Assembly (NCBI RefSeq): GCF_023856365.1
Contig: NW_026042467.1
Location: forward strand, 62,001 to 126,000
Reading direction: 5' to 3'
From: Brienomyrus brachyistius
Lineage: Eukaryota > Chordata > Actinopteri > Osteoglossiformes > Mormyridae
Length of the DNA stretch: 64,000 bases
Part shown: positions 49,556 through 61,721 of the stretch, in pieces
Layout: each line of letters begins with the position of its first letter
Numbering within the stretch: position 1 is the stretch's first letter
Translations under genes and position numbers: made by a program
The notes under the pieces: model-generated
Databases searched by the model: none
Told to the model about the DNA's origin: nothing
The model's input: the letters and a program-made list of their open reading frames with translations, nothing else

Positions 49556-49635
49556 TATATAATACAATATATAAAAAATATAATATAAATATAATATAAA
49601 TATATAAAATATATAAAATATATAAAATATATTTT

Positions 49636-49709
49636 TGGCCACAACCGGGATTCGAACCCCGGTCTCCCGTGTGAAAGGCGGCGATCTTACCACTACACTA
49701 TCCAGCAAC
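49636..49709 (-). tRNA. tRNA-Glu(UUC)-like, unit 10 copy 2
   Basis: 154-bp step. Confidence 0.65.
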
Positions 49710-50394
49710 TATATAATATAAGGGAGATTTACGGGAAAATACTAATACGGGAGGACGGCGGGAAAGAGAAGTAAAATACGGTAGTTTCCCGGCCAAAACG
49801 GGAGACTTGACAGCCTGAGATGGCTTTTCCAGCGAAAACGACTTCATTATTTATCTGATTGATTTATCGACAGACCATCATACTTTTTAGACGTTATAAT
49901 CCCCCTCTTACTGTCCATGATACACAATGACGAGACACATGTTCACTAATGACGAGAACTATTCTATTTTTCATGCCGGGTCCTTCAAATCTTACATTTA
50001 CAAATCTTGTTCTTGTTCTCTGCTCGTTCCCGTAGATATATATTATTATACGGAGATTTACGGAGTCTTCAAAGACGGTCCAGCTCAAGGATCACTGTTG
50101 CTGTGGTGTAGATCAGCTGATCTGTAGTAGTCTTCTACGTACATCTTCTAGTAGACCTTCTGAGGGTACTTCACGCATTCTTGGTCGGAGGGTCCAGGTT
50201 TCCAGCTTAGCTTATTTCTTATTTCTCAGGTCAGCTGCTCTTGTATTCAGCCTACTAATATATATGGGGCTTGGTACCCAATCTCGGAATGTGGGGATGA
50301 TGATATCTCCCCCCTGACCTGTCGTCCTGGCTCCCCCTTGTCGTAGCAATCGTGTTGTACCTCATCAATCTCTAGTTGTGATAGCAGTTGTTTC

Positions 50395-50468
50395 TGGCCA
50401 CAACCGGGATTCGAACCCCGGTCTCCCGTGTGAAAGGCGGCGATCTTACCACTACACTATCCAGCAAC
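50395..50468 (-). tRNA. tRNA-Glu(UUC)-like, unit 11 copy 1
   Basis: No change noticed. Confidence 0.65.
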
Positions 50469-50539
50469 TATATAATACAATATATAAAAAATATAATATA
50501 AATATAATATAAATATATAAAATATATAAAATATATTTT

Positions 50540-50613
50540 TGGCCACAACCGGGATTCGAACCCCGGTCTCCCGTGTGAAAGGCGGCGATCTTACCACTAC
50601 ACTATCCAGCAAC
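50540..50613 (-). tRNA. tRNA-Glu(UUC)-like, unit 11 copy 2
   Basis: No change noticed. Confidence 0.65.
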
Positions 50614-51289
50614 TATATAATATAAGGGAGATTTACGGGAAAATACTAATACGGGAGGACGGCGCGAAAGAGAAGTAAAATACGGTAGTTTCCCGGCCAA
50701 AACGGGAGACTTGACAGCCTGAGATGGCTTTTCCAGCGAAAACGACTTCATTATTTATCTGATTGATTTATCGACAGACCATCATACTTTTTAGACGTTA
50801 TAATAACAACACTCTATTGATCCCCCTCTTACTGTCCATGATACACAATGACGAGACACATGTTCACTAATGACGAGAACTATTCTATTTTTCATGCCGG
50901 GTCCTTCAAATCTTACATTTACAAATCTTGTTCTTGTTCTCTGCTCGTTCCCGTAGATATATATTATTATACGGAGATTTACGGAGTCTTCAAAGACGGT
51001 CCAGCTCAAGGATCACTGTTGCTGTGGTGTAGATCAGCTGATCTGTAGTAGTCTTCTACGTACATCTTCTAGTAGACCTTCTGAGGGTACTTCACGCATT
51101 CTTGGTCGGAGGGTCCAGGTTTCCAGCTTAGCTTATTTCTTATTTCTCAGGTCAGCTGCTCTTGTATTCAGCCTACTAATATATATGGGGCTTGGTACCC
51201 AATCTCGGAATGTGGGGATGATGATATCTCCCCCCTGACCTGTCGTCCTGGCTCCCCCTTGTCGTAGCAATCGTGTTGTACCTCATCAA

Positions 51290-52065
51290 TCTCTAGTTGT
51301 GATAGCAGTTGTTTCTGGCCACAACCGGGATTCGAACCCCGGTCTCCCGTGTGAAAGGCGGCGATCTTACCACTACACTATCCAGCAACTATATAATATA
51401 AGGGAGATTTACGGGAAAATACTAATACGGGAGGACGGCGCGAAAGAGAAGTAAAATACGGTAGTTTCCCGGCCAAAACGGGAGACTTGACAGCCTGAGA
51501 TGGCTTTTCCAGCGAAAACGACTTCATTATTTATCTGATTGATTTATCGACAGACCATCATACTTTTTAGACGTTATAATAACAACACTCTATTGATCCC
51601 CCTCTTACTGTCCATGATACACAATGACGAGACACATGTTCACTAATGACGAGAACTATTCTATTTTTCATGCCGGGTCCTTCAAATCTTACATTTACAA
51701 ATCTTGTTCTTGTTCTCTGCTCGTTCCCGTAGATATATATTATTATACGGAGATTTACGGAGTCTTCAAAGACGGTCCAGCTCAAGGATCACTGTTGCTG
51801 TGGTGTAGATCAGCTGATCTGTAGTAGTCTTCTACGTACATCTTCTAGTAGACCTTCTGAGGGTACTTCACGCATTCTTGGTCGGAGGGTCCAGGTTTCC
51901 AGCTTAGCTTATTTCTTATTTCTCAGGTCAGCTGCTCTTGTATTCAGCCTACTAATATATATGGGGCTTGGTACCCAATCTCGGAATGTGGGGATGATGA
52001 TATCTCCCCCCTGACCTGTCGTCCTGGCTCCCCCTTGTCGTAGCAATCGTGTTGTACCTCATCAA
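51290..52065. repeat. Core unit 12 (776 bp, 1 tRNA-like)
   Basis: Minimal unit with a single tRNA-like copy and no AT spacer; followed by module copy 4. Confidence 0.93.
51316..51389 (-). tRNA. tRNA-Glu(UUC)-like, unit 12 single copy
   Basis: The only copy in the unit, flanked by core sequence on both sides. Confidence 0.65.
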
Positions 52066-53836
52066 TGTAGGGAGCCGCCCACTGGCCCAATGGCGGAATC
52101 CAATGGCGCAGCCGAAGGCTGTGAATGCGTGTTGGTCCTTCCAAGCGCTCCTGGGAATTACTTACCCTTTTTAATATACAAGATATTCTTTTAGACACAC
52201 ATCTGACTCCATTTTATTAATGACCTTATTTCAGTATATTGTAGTCATGACGTTTATGTTGTTCGGATTACTTCGGGACTCTCCTTTAGATTACCAACTC
52301 TAGTTTACCCCTGACGAAGGAGTCCGCCAGATTCGCCTCGGCCGACAGGGCGATCCGTGGGCTTGTTCCACAGGGTTTGTCTTAGATGCACGGAAATCGG
52401 CACCATTTAAGACAATGTCAGCCTCTGATTATTCGGGTCCCTCGACCTATATAATTTCCCAAAGGCCCAGTGTCTGCCAATTACTGAGCATGTGGGTGCC
52501 TCGGAGATTAAGCCGATGTTTACCCGAACCACACGTACATCCACCTCAGAGGCTCAGCCGGGGGCAGCCCATATCATAACATGTGTCAACCTCAGCGGCT
52601 GTGACGGCGCACCTTTTGTTGCGGTAGTTTGTACGAGGTTTTACTTTGGGCTCGTCTCAGGGACTCCGCCGATGCCGCCCATTGTCTTACCATGTGAGCG
52701 TCTCAGGGACTATGCCCGGTGCCTAGGAACATAGTGTGTACGCCCCTCAGAGGGCAGACCGGTACCTTTCATCAGCATGTGTTGACCTCAGAGGTTAAGT
52801 CGGCCCGTAACTGAGCGTGTGCGAACTCCAGAGGTGCGGTTTTGGTATCCACCTAACTTAACTTGGGCAGTCGAGTTTGGGACCCGGATAAAGGGGATTT
52901 AACCCAGAGGCTGCAAGATAGTATTTATCACTTTAGTCCTAATCAGGATAGAAGTCCAATCTGGAAAGTTTATAAAGAAGTTAGCAAATCAGACAGTCAT
53001 TAAGTAATCAAGACAACATTTATTAAACATATTACAATATATAATTATTGACATGTGGCCACATACTTGTAAATACATTTGGACAAATACAATATTAAAC
53101 AATCACATTCCTCAGCTGAGAGTGCACAAAGTTCTGCGGAAAGTATCTGACTACAGATGGACTTTCACGCAGTTCTCTGTGGGAGCTCTGATTACAGAGT
53201 AACTCCCCGAATCCTTCTGAGGCCCTTCCTTAAGTATCCAAACCAGGTGATGGCATGTCTCTGAAGACTGACCAATTTCGGTCAACGGTTAATTTTAGGG
53301 GCATTGTTGGCCTTGGTTCTCAAGTCCTCAGCCAATCAGATCACTTTAGGGGGTGGTCGTAATTCCCTTGTTCTGCCATGTGAGAGGCTCTCTCAGTTTG
53401 GTGGGTTTAGCCGAAGTTTCTATAGTTCTCTTAGGGAAAACTATACTGCCTTAAATCTGAGTGTATAACACTCGCCGTCTCATGCCTATTCAAACGAGAC
53501 CAAACATGCGTGTATTTGTCCCTAACATCTATGTGTGGTGAGTTATCCTATTTCTAGTGGAAAAGGTGTCTGTGTCTGGGGACTGACAGCTGTTGTTGCT
53601 GTGGTTTGACTGTGGAACTCCGGCCACTCCAGGGGGTGAAAGGTCTTGCTTTTTCTGTATTGCTCCAGTTATTCTCAGGAGCCGGCAGGGCTTTGCCTTC
53701 CTTAAAAGGGATGGTTTGATGCGTGGAGTCCAATCTTGCCTGGGCCAGTGGATCCTTTTCTTGGAGCTCTGAGATGGACTGATGCAGGCTGATCAGAGTT
53801 GGGGCCTGCAGGACCTATAAGTTTTATGTCCTTACA
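52066..53836. mobile_element. 1,771-bp LTR-like module, copy 4
   Basis: Carries GTCATTAAG near 52996 where other copies have GTCATGAAG. Copy 5 shares this change. Confidence 0.88.
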
Positions 53837-53866
53837 TCAATCTCTAGTTGTGATAGCAGTTGTTTC

Positions 53867-53940
53867 TGGCCACAACCGGGATTCGAACCCCGGTCTCCCG
53901 TGTGAAAGGCGGCGATCTTACCACTACACTATCCAGCAAC
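53867..53940 (-). tRNA. tRNA-Glu(UUC)-like, unit 13 copy 1
   Basis: No change noticed. Confidence 0.65.
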
Positions 53941-54011
53941 TATATAATACAATATATAAAAAATATAATATAAATATAATATAAATATATAAAATATATA
54001 AAATATATTTT

Positions 54012-54085
54012 TGGCCACAACCGGGAATCGAACCCCGGTCTCCCGTGTGAAAGGCGGCGATCTTACCACTACACTATCCAGCAAC
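54012..54085 (-). tRNA. tRNA-Glu(UUC)-like, unit 13 copy 2
   Basis: T-loop reads TTCGATT instead of TTCGAAT; the B-box is still consensus. Confidence 0.63.
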
Positions 54086-54156
54086 TATATAATACAATAT
54101 ATAAAAAATATAATATAAATATAATATAAATATATAAAATATATAAGATATATTTT

Positions 54157-54230
54157 TGGCCACAACCGGGATTCGAACCCCGATCTCCCGTGTGAAAGGC
54201 GGCGATCTTACCACTACACTATCCAGCAAC
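54157..54230 (-). tRNA. tRNA-Glu(UUC)-like, unit 13 copy 3
   Basis: GAGATCGGGG replaces GAGACCGGGG ahead of the T-arm. Confidence 0.62.
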
Positions 54231-54906
54231 TATATAATATAAGGGAGATTTACGGGAAAATACTAATACGGGAGGACGGCGCGAAAGAGAAGTAAAATAC
54301 GGTAGTTTCCCGGCCAAAACGGGAGACTTGACAGCCTGAGATGGCTTTTCCAGCGAAAACGACTTCATTATTTATCTGATTGATTTATCGACAGACCATC
54401 ATACTTTTTAGACGTTATAATAACAACACTCTATTGATCCCCCTCTTACTGTCCATGATACACAATGACGAGACACATGTTCACTAATGACGAGAACTAT
54501 TCTATTTTTCATGCCGGGTCCTTCAAATCTTACATTTACAAATCTTGTTCTTGTTCTCTGCTCGTTCCCGTAGATATATATTATTATACGGAGATTTACG
54601 GAGTCTTCAAAGACGGTCCAGCTCAAGGATCACTGTTGCTGTGGTGTAGATCAGCTGATCTGTAGTAGTCTTCTACGTACATCTTCTAGTAGACCTTCTG
54701 AGGGTACTTCACGCATTCTTGGTCGGAGGGTCCAGGTTTCCAGCTTAGCTTATTTCTTATTTCTCAGGTCAGCTGCTCTTGTATTCAGCCTACTAATATA
54801 TATGGGGCTTGGTACCCAATCTCGGAATGTGGGGATGATGATATCTCCCCCCTGACCTGTCGTCCTGGCTCCCCCTTGTCGTAGCAATCGTGTTGTACCT
54901 CATCAA

Positions 54907-55682
54907 TCTCTAGTTGTGATAGCAGTTGTTTCTGGCCACAACCGGGATTCGAACCCCGGTCTCCCGTGTGAAAGGCGGCGATCTTACCACTACACTATCC
55001 AGCAACTATATAATATAAGGGAGATTTACGGGAAAATACTAATACGGGAGGACGGCGCGAAAGAGAAGTAAAATACGGTAGTTTCCCGGCCAAAACGGGA
55101 GACTTGACAGCCTGAGATGGCTTTTCCAGCGAAAACGACTTCATTATTTATCTGATTGATTTATCGACAGACCATCATACTTTTTAGACGTTATAATAAC
55201 AACACTCTATTGATCCCCCTCTTACTGTCCATGATACACAATGACGAGACACATGTTCACTAATGACGAGAACTATTCTATTTTTCATGCCGGGTCCTTC
55301 AAATCTTACATTTACAAATCTTGTTCTTGTTCTCTGCTCGTTCCCGTAGATATATATTATTATACGGAGATTTACGGAGTCTTCAAAGACGGTCCAGCTC
55401 AAGGATCACTGTTGCTGTGGTGTAGATCAGCTGATCTGTAGTAGTCTTCTACGTACATCTTCTAGTAGACCTTCTGAGGGTACTTCACGCATTCTTGGTC
55501 GGAGGGTCCAGGTTTCCAGCTTAGCTTATTTCTTATTTCTCAGGTCAGCTGCTCTTGTATTCAGCCTACTAATATATATGGGGCTTGGTACCCAATCTCG
55601 GAATGTGGGGATGATGATATCTCCCCCCTGACCTGTCGTCCTGGCCCCCCCTTGTCGTAGCAATCGTGTTGTACCTCATCAA
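54907..55682. repeat. Core unit 14 (776 bp, 1 tRNA-like)
   Basis: Counterpart of unit 12 in the 3,617-bp duplication. Confidence 0.93.
54933..55006 (-). tRNA. tRNA-Glu(UUC)-like, unit 14 single copy
   Basis: Counterpart of the unit 12 copy. Confidence 0.65.
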
Positions 55683-57453
55683 TGTAGGGAGCCGCCCACT
55701 GGCCCAATGGCGGAATCCAATGGCGCAGCCGAAGGCTGTGAATGCGTGTTGGTCCTTCCAAGCGCTCCTGGGAATTACTTACCCTTTTTAATATACAAGA
55801 TATTCTTTTAGACACACATCTGACTCCATTTTATTAATGACCTTATTTCAGTATATTGTAGTCATGACGTTTATGTTGTTCGGATTACTTCGGGACTCTC
55901 CTTTAGATTACCAACTCTAGTTTACCCCTGACGAAGGAGTCCGCCAGATTCGCCTCGGCCGACAGGGCGATCCGTGGGCTTGTTCCACAGGGTTTGTCTT
56001 AGATGCACGGAAATCGGCACCATTTAAGACAATGTCAGCCTCTGATTATTCGGGTCCCTCGACCTATATAATTTCCCAAAGGCCCAGTGTCTGCCAATTA
56101 CTGAGCATGTGGGTGCCTCGGAGATTAAGCCGATGTTTACCCGAACCACACGTACATCCACCTCAGAGGCTCAGCCGGGGGCAGCCCATATCATAACATG
56201 TGTCAACCTCAGCGGCTGTGACGGCGCACCTTTTGTTGCGGTAGTTTGTACGAGGTTTTACTTTGGGCTCGTCTCAGGGACTCCGCCGATGCCGCCCATT
56301 GTCTTACCATGTGAGCGTCTCAGGGACTATGCCCGGTGCCTAGGAACATAGTGTGTACGCCCCTCAGAGGGCAGACCGGTACCTTTCATCAGCATGTGTT
56401 GACCTCAGAGGTTAAGTCGGCCCGTAACTGAGCGTGTGCGAACTCCAGAGGTGCGGTTTTGGTATCCACCTAACTTAACTTGGGCAGTCGAGTTTGGGAC
56501 CCGGATAAAGGGGATTTAACCCAGAGGCTGCAAGATAGTATTTATCACTTTAGTCCTAATCAGGATAGAAGTCCAATCTGGAAAGTTTATAAAGAAGTTA
56601 GCAAATCAGACAGTCATTAAGTAATCAAGACAACATTTATTAAACATATTACAATATATAATTATTGACATGTGGCCACATACTTGTAAATACATTTGGA
56701 CAAATACAATATTAAACAATCACATTCCTCAGCTGAGAGTGCACGAAGTTCTGCGGAAAGTATCTGACTACAGATGGACTTTCACGCAGTTCTCTGTGGG
56801 AGCTCTGATTACAGAGTAACTCCCCGAATCCTTCTGAGGCCCTTCCTTAAGTATCCAAACCAGGTGATGGCATGTCTCTGAAGACTGACCAATTTCGGTC
56901 AACGGTTAATTTTAGGGGCATTGTTGGCCTTGGTTCTCAAGTCCTCAGCCAATCAGATCACTTTAGGGGGTGGTCGTAATTCCCTTGTTCTGCCATGTGA
57001 GAGGCTCTCTCAGTTTGGTGGGTTTAGCCGAAGTTTCTATAGTTCTCTTAGGGAAAACTATACTGCCTTAAATCTGAGTGTATAACACTCGCCGTCTCAT
57101 GCCTATTCAAACGAGACCAAACATGCGTGTATTTGTCCCTAACATCTATGTGTGGTGAGTTATCCTATTTCTAGTGGAAAAGGTGTCTGTGTCTGGGGAC
57201 TGACAGCTGTTGTTGCTGTGGTTTGACTGTGGAACTCCGGCCACTCCAGGGGGTGAAAGGTCTTGCTTTTTCTGTATTGCTCCAGTTATTCTCAGGAGCC
57301 GGCAGGGCTTTGCCTTCCTTAAAAGGGATGGTTTGATGCGTGGAGTCCAATCTTGCCTGGGCCAGTGGATCCTTTTCTTGGAGCTCTGAGATGGACTGAT
57401 GCAGGCTGATCAGAGTTGGGGCCTGCAGGACCTATAAGTTTTATGTCCTTACA
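55683..57453. mobile_element. 1,771-bp LTR-like module, copy 5
   Basis: Shares the GTCATTAAG change with copy 4 (3,617 bp away) and has a private GCACGAAG near 56742. Confidence 0.88.
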
Positions 57454-57483
57454 TCAATCTCTAGTTGTGATAGCAGTTGTTTC

Positions 57484-57557
57484 TGGCCACAACCGGGATT
57501 CGAACCCCGGTCTCCCGTGTGAAAGGCGGCGATCTTACCACTACACTATCCAGCAAC
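57484..57557 (-). tRNA. tRNA-Glu(UUC)-like, unit 15 copy 1
   Basis: No change noticed. Confidence 0.65.
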
Positions 57558-57628
57558 TATATAATACAATATATAAAAAATATAATATAAATATAATATA
57601 AATATATAAAATATATAAAATATATTTT

Positions 57629-57702
57629 TGGCCACAACCGGGAATCGAACCCCGGTCTCCCGTGTGAAAGGCGGCGATCTTACCACTACACTATCCAGCA
57701 AC
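57629..57702 (-). tRNA. tRNA-Glu(UUC)-like, unit 15 copy 2
   Basis: Same T-loop variant as unit 13 copy 2. Confidence 0.63.
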
Positions 57703-57773
57703 TATATAATACAATATATAAAAAATATAATATAAATATAATATAAATATATAAAATATATAAGATATATTTT

Positions 57774-57847
57774 TGGCCACAACCGGGATTCGAACCCCGA
57801 TCTCCCGTGTGAAAGGCGGCGATCTTACCACTACACTATCCAGCAAC
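57774..57847 (-). tRNA. tRNA-Glu(UUC)-like, unit 15 copy 3
   Basis: Same GATCGGGG variant as unit 13 copy 3. Confidence 0.62.
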
Positions 57848-57918
57848 TATATAATACAATATATAAAAAATATAATATAAATATAATATAAATATATAAA
57901 ATATATAAGATATATTTT

Positions 57919-57992
57919 TGGCCACAACCGGGATTCGAACCCCGATCTCCCGTGTGAAAGGCGGCGATCTTACCACTACACTATCCAGCAAC
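57919..57992 (-). tRNA. tRNA-Glu(UUC)-like, unit 15 copy 4
   Basis: Repeats the copy 3 variant and its AAGATATAT spacer, so it duplicated from copy 3. Confidence 0.62.
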
Positions 57993-58694
57993 TATATAAT
58001 ATAAGGGAGATTTACGGGAAAATACTAATACGGGAGGACGGCGCGAAAGAGAAGTAAAATACGGTAGTTTCCCGGCCAAAACGGGAGACTTGACAGCCTG
58101 AGATGGCTTTTCCAGCGAAAACGACTTCATTATTTATCTGATTGATTTATCGACAGACCATCATACTTTTTAGACGTTATAATAACAACACTCTATTGAT
58201 CCCCCTCTTACTGTCCATGATACACAATGACGAGACACATGTTCACTAATGACGAGAACTATTCTATTTTTCATGCCGGGTCCTTCAAATCTTACATTTA
58301 CAAATCTTGTTCTTGTTCTCTGCTCGTTCCCGTAGATATATATTATTATACGGAGATTTACGGAGTCTTCAAAGACGGTCCAGCTCAAGGATCACTGTTG
58401 CTGTGGTGTAGATCAGCTGATCTGTAGTAGTCTTCTACGTACATCTTCTAGTAGACCTTCTGAGGGTACTTCACGCATTCTTGGTCGGAGGGTCCAGGTT
58501 TCCAGCTTAGCTTATTTCTTATTTCTCAGGTCAGCTGCTCTTGTATTCAGCCTACTAATATATATGGGGCTTGGTACCCAATCTCGGAATGTGGGGATGA
58601 TGATATCTCCCCCCTGACCTGTCGTCCTGGCTCCCCCTTGTCGTAGCAATCGTGTTGTACCTCATCAATCTCTAGTTGTGATAGCAGTTGTTTC

Positions 58695-58768
58695 TGGCCA
58701 CAACCGGGATTCGAACCCCGGTCTCCCGTGTGAAAGGCGGCGATCTTACCACTACACTATCCAGCAAC
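58695..58768 (-). tRNA. tRNA-Glu(UUC)-like, unit 16 copy 1
   Basis: No change noticed. Confidence 0.65.
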
Positions 58769-58839
58769 TATATAATACAATATATAAAAAATATAATATA
58801 AATATAATATAAATATATAAAATATATAAAATATATTTT

Positions 58840-58913
58840 TGGCCACAACCGGGATTCGAACCCCGGTCTCCCGTGTGAAAGGCGGCGATCTTACCACTAC
58901 ACTATCCAGCAAC
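58840..58913 (-). tRNA. tRNA-Glu(UUC)-like, unit 16 copy 2
   Basis: No change noticed. Confidence 0.65.
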
Positions 58914-59615
58914 TATATAATATAAGGGAGATTTACGGGAAAATACTAATACGGGAGGACGGCGGGAAAGAGAAGTAAAATACGGTAGTTTCCCGGCCAA
59001 AACGGGAGACTTGACAGCCTGAGATGGCTTTTCCAGCGAAAACGACTTCATTATTTATCTGATTGATTTATCGACAGACCATCATACTTTTTAGACGTTA
59101 TAATAACAACACTCTATTGATCCCCCTCTTACTGTCCATGATACACAATGACGAGACACATGTTCACTAATGACGAGAACTATTCTATTTTTCATGCCGG
59201 GTCCTTCAAATCTTACATTTACAAATCTTGTTCTTGTTCTCTGCTCGTTCCCGTAGATATATATTATTATACGGAGATTTACGGAGTCTTCAAAGACGGT
59301 CCAGCTCAAGGATCACTGTTGCTGTGGTGTAGATCAGCTGATCTGTAGTAGTCTTCTACGTACATCTTCTAGTAGACCTTCTGAGGGTACTTCACGCATT
59401 CTTGGTCGGAGGGTCCAGGTTTCCAGCTTAGCTTATTTCTTATTTCTCAGGTCAGCTGCTCTTGTATTCAGCCTACTAATATATATGGGGCTTGGTACCC
59501 AATCTCGGAATGTGGGGATGATGATATCTCCCCCCTGACCTGTCGTCCTGGCTCCCCCTTGTCGTAGCAATCGTGTTGTACCTCATCAATCTCTAGTTGT
59601 GATAGCAGTTGTTTC

Positions 59616-59689
59616 TGGCCACAACCGGGATTCGAACCCCGGTCTCCCGTGTGAAAGGCGGCGATCTTACCACTACACTATCCAGCAAC
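59616..59689 (-). tRNA. tRNA-Glu(UUC)-like, unit 17 copy 1
   Basis: No change noticed. Confidence 0.65.
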
Positions 59690-59760
59690 TATATAATACA
59701 ATATATAAAAAATATAATATAAATATAATATAAATATATAAAATATATAAAATATATTTT

Positions 59761-59834
59761 TGGCCACAACCGGGATTCGAACCCCGGTCTCCCGTGTGAA
59801 AGGCGGCGATCTTACCACTACACTATCCAGCAAC
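59761..59834 (-). tRNA. tRNA-Glu(UUC)-like, unit 17 copy 2
   Basis: No change noticed. Confidence 0.65.
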
Positions 59835-60536
59835 TATATAATATAAGGGAGATTTATGGGAAAATACTAATACGGGAGGACGGCGGGAAAGAGAAGTAAA
59901 ATACGGTAGTTTCCCGGCCAAAACGGGAGACTTGACAGCCTGAGATGGCTTTTCCAGCGAAAACGACTTCATTATTTATCTGATTGATTTATCGACAGAC
60001 CATCATACTTTTTAGACGTTATAATAACAACACTCTATTGATCCCCCTCTTACTGTCCATGATACACAATGACGAGACACATGTTCACTAATGACGAGAA
60101 CTATTCTATTTTTCATGCCGGGTCCTTCAAATCTTACATTTACAAATCTTGTTCTTGTTCTCTGCTCGTTCCCGTAGATATATATTATTATACGGAGATT
60201 TACGGAGTCTTCAAAGACGGTCCAGCTCAAGGATCACTGTTGCTGTGGTGTAGATCAGCTGATCTGTAGTAGTCTTCTACGTACATCTTCTAGTAGACCT
60301 TCTGAGGGTACTTCACGCATTCTTGGTCGGAGGGTCCAGGTTTCCAGCTTAGCTTATTTCTTATTTCTCAGGTCAGCTGCTCTTGTATTCAGCCTACTAA
60401 TATATATGGGGCTTGGTACCCAATCTCGGAATGTGGGGATGATGATATCTCCCCCCTGACCTGTCGTCCTGGCTCCCCCTTGTCGTAGCAATCGTGTTGT
60501 ACCTCATCAATCTCTAGTTGTGATAGCAGTTGTTTC

Positions 60537-60610
60537 TGGCCACAACCGGGATTCGAACCCCGGTCTCCCGTGTGAAAGGCGGCGATCTTACCACTACACT
60601 ATCCAGCAAC
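60537..60610 (-). tRNA. tRNA-Glu(UUC)-like, unit 18 copy 1
   Basis: No change noticed. Confidence 0.65.
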
Positions 60611-60681
60611 TATATAATACAATATATAAAAAATATAATATAAATATAATATAAATATATAAAATATATAAAATATATTTT

Positions 60682-60755
60682 TGGCCACAACCGGGATTCG
60701 AACCCCAGTCTCCCGTGTGAAAGGCGGCGATCTTACCACTACACTATCCAGCAAC
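60682..60755 (-). tRNA. tRNA-Glu(UUC)-like, unit 18 copy 2
   Basis: Private change: GACTGGGGTTC instead of GACCGGGGTTC. Confidence 0.62.
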
Positions 60756-60826
60756 TATATAATACAATATATAAAAAATATAATATAAATATAATATAAA
60801 TATATAAAATATATAAAATATATTTT

Positions 60827-60900
60827 TGGCCACAACCGGGATTCGAACCCCGGTCTCCCGTGTGAAAGGCGGCGATCTTACCACTACACTATCCAGCAAC
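60827..60900 (-). tRNA. tRNA-Glu(UUC)-like, unit 18 copy 3
   Basis: No change noticed. Confidence 0.65.
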
Positions 60901-60971
60901 TATATAATACAATATATAAAAAATATAATATAAATATAATATAAATATATAAAATATATAAAATATATTTT

Positions 60972-61045
60972 TGGCCACAACCGGGATTCGAACCCCGGTC
61001 TCCCGTGTGAAAGGCGGCGATCTTACCACTACACTATCCAGCAAC
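60972..61045 (-). tRNA. tRNA-Glu(UUC)-like, unit 18 copy 4
   Basis: No change noticed. Confidence 0.65.
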
Positions 61046-61721
61046 TATATAATATAAGGGAGATTTACGGGAAAATACTAATACGGGAGGACGGCGCGAA
61101 AGAGAAGTAAAATACGGTAGTTTCCCGGCCAAAACGGGAGACTTGACAGCCTGAGATGGCTTTTCCAGCGAAAACGACTTCATTATTTATCTGATTGATT
61201 TATCGACAGACCATCATACTTTTTAGACGTTATAATAACAACACTCTATTGATCCCCCTCTTACTGTCCATGATACACAATGACGAGACACATGTTCACT
61301 AATGACGAGAACTATTCTATTTTTCATGCCGGGTCCTTCAAATCTTACATTTACAAATCTTGTTCTTGTTCTCTGCTCGTTCCCGTAGATATATATTATT
61401 ATACGGAGATTTACGGAGTCTTCAAAGACGGTCCAGCTCAAGGATCACTGTTGCTGTGGTGTAGATCAGCTGATCTGTAGTAGTCTTCTACGTACATCTT
61501 CTAGTAGACCTTCTGAGGGTACTTCACGCATTCTTGGTCGGAGGGTCCAGGTTTCCAGCTTAGCTTATTTCTTATTTCTCAGGTCAGCTGCTCTTGTATT
61601 CAGCCTACTAATATATATGGGGCTTGGTACCCAATCTCGGAATGTGGGGATGATGATATCTCCCCCCTGACCTGTCGTCCTGGCTCCCCCTTGTCGTAGC
61701 AATCGTGTTGTACCTCATCAA

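Larger units (their letters stand above)
49456..50368. repeat. Core unit 10 (913 bp, 2 tRNA-like)
   Basis: Lacks the 17-bp stretch and has the 9-bp longer spacer of unit 3, a mixed state. Confidence 0.93.
50369..51289. repeat. Core unit 11 (921 bp, 2 tRNA-like)
   Basis: Commonest form. Confidence 0.93.
53841..54906. repeat. Core unit 13 (1,066 bp, 3 tRNA-like)
   Basis: Two extra 145-bp tRNA-spacer steps. Its second and third tRNA-like copies carry private changes. Confidence 0.93.
57458..58668. repeat. Core unit 15 (1,211 bp, 4 tRNA-like)
   Basis: Counterpart of unit 13 with one more 145-bp step, repeating the variant third copy. Confidence 0.93.
58669..59589. repeat. Core unit 16 (921 bp, 2 tRNA-like)
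   Basis: Commonest length, with the GGCGGGAAAG variant. Confidence 0.93.
59590..60510. repeat. Core unit 17 (921 bp, 2 tRNA-like)
   Basis: As unit 16, plus a private GATTTATGGG change near 59852. Confidence 0.93.
60511..61721. repeat. Core unit 18 (1,211 bp, 4 tRNA-like)
   Basis: Four tRNA-like copies without the unit 13/15 variants, so this expansion arose separately. Confidence 0.93.

Noticed and set aside
34832..61441. 72-aa and 66-aa open frames repeated in every core unit
   Set aside because: Identical because the DNA is homogenised; a 17-bp deletion in units 5, 6, 7 and 10 changes the end freely, and no family match is seen.
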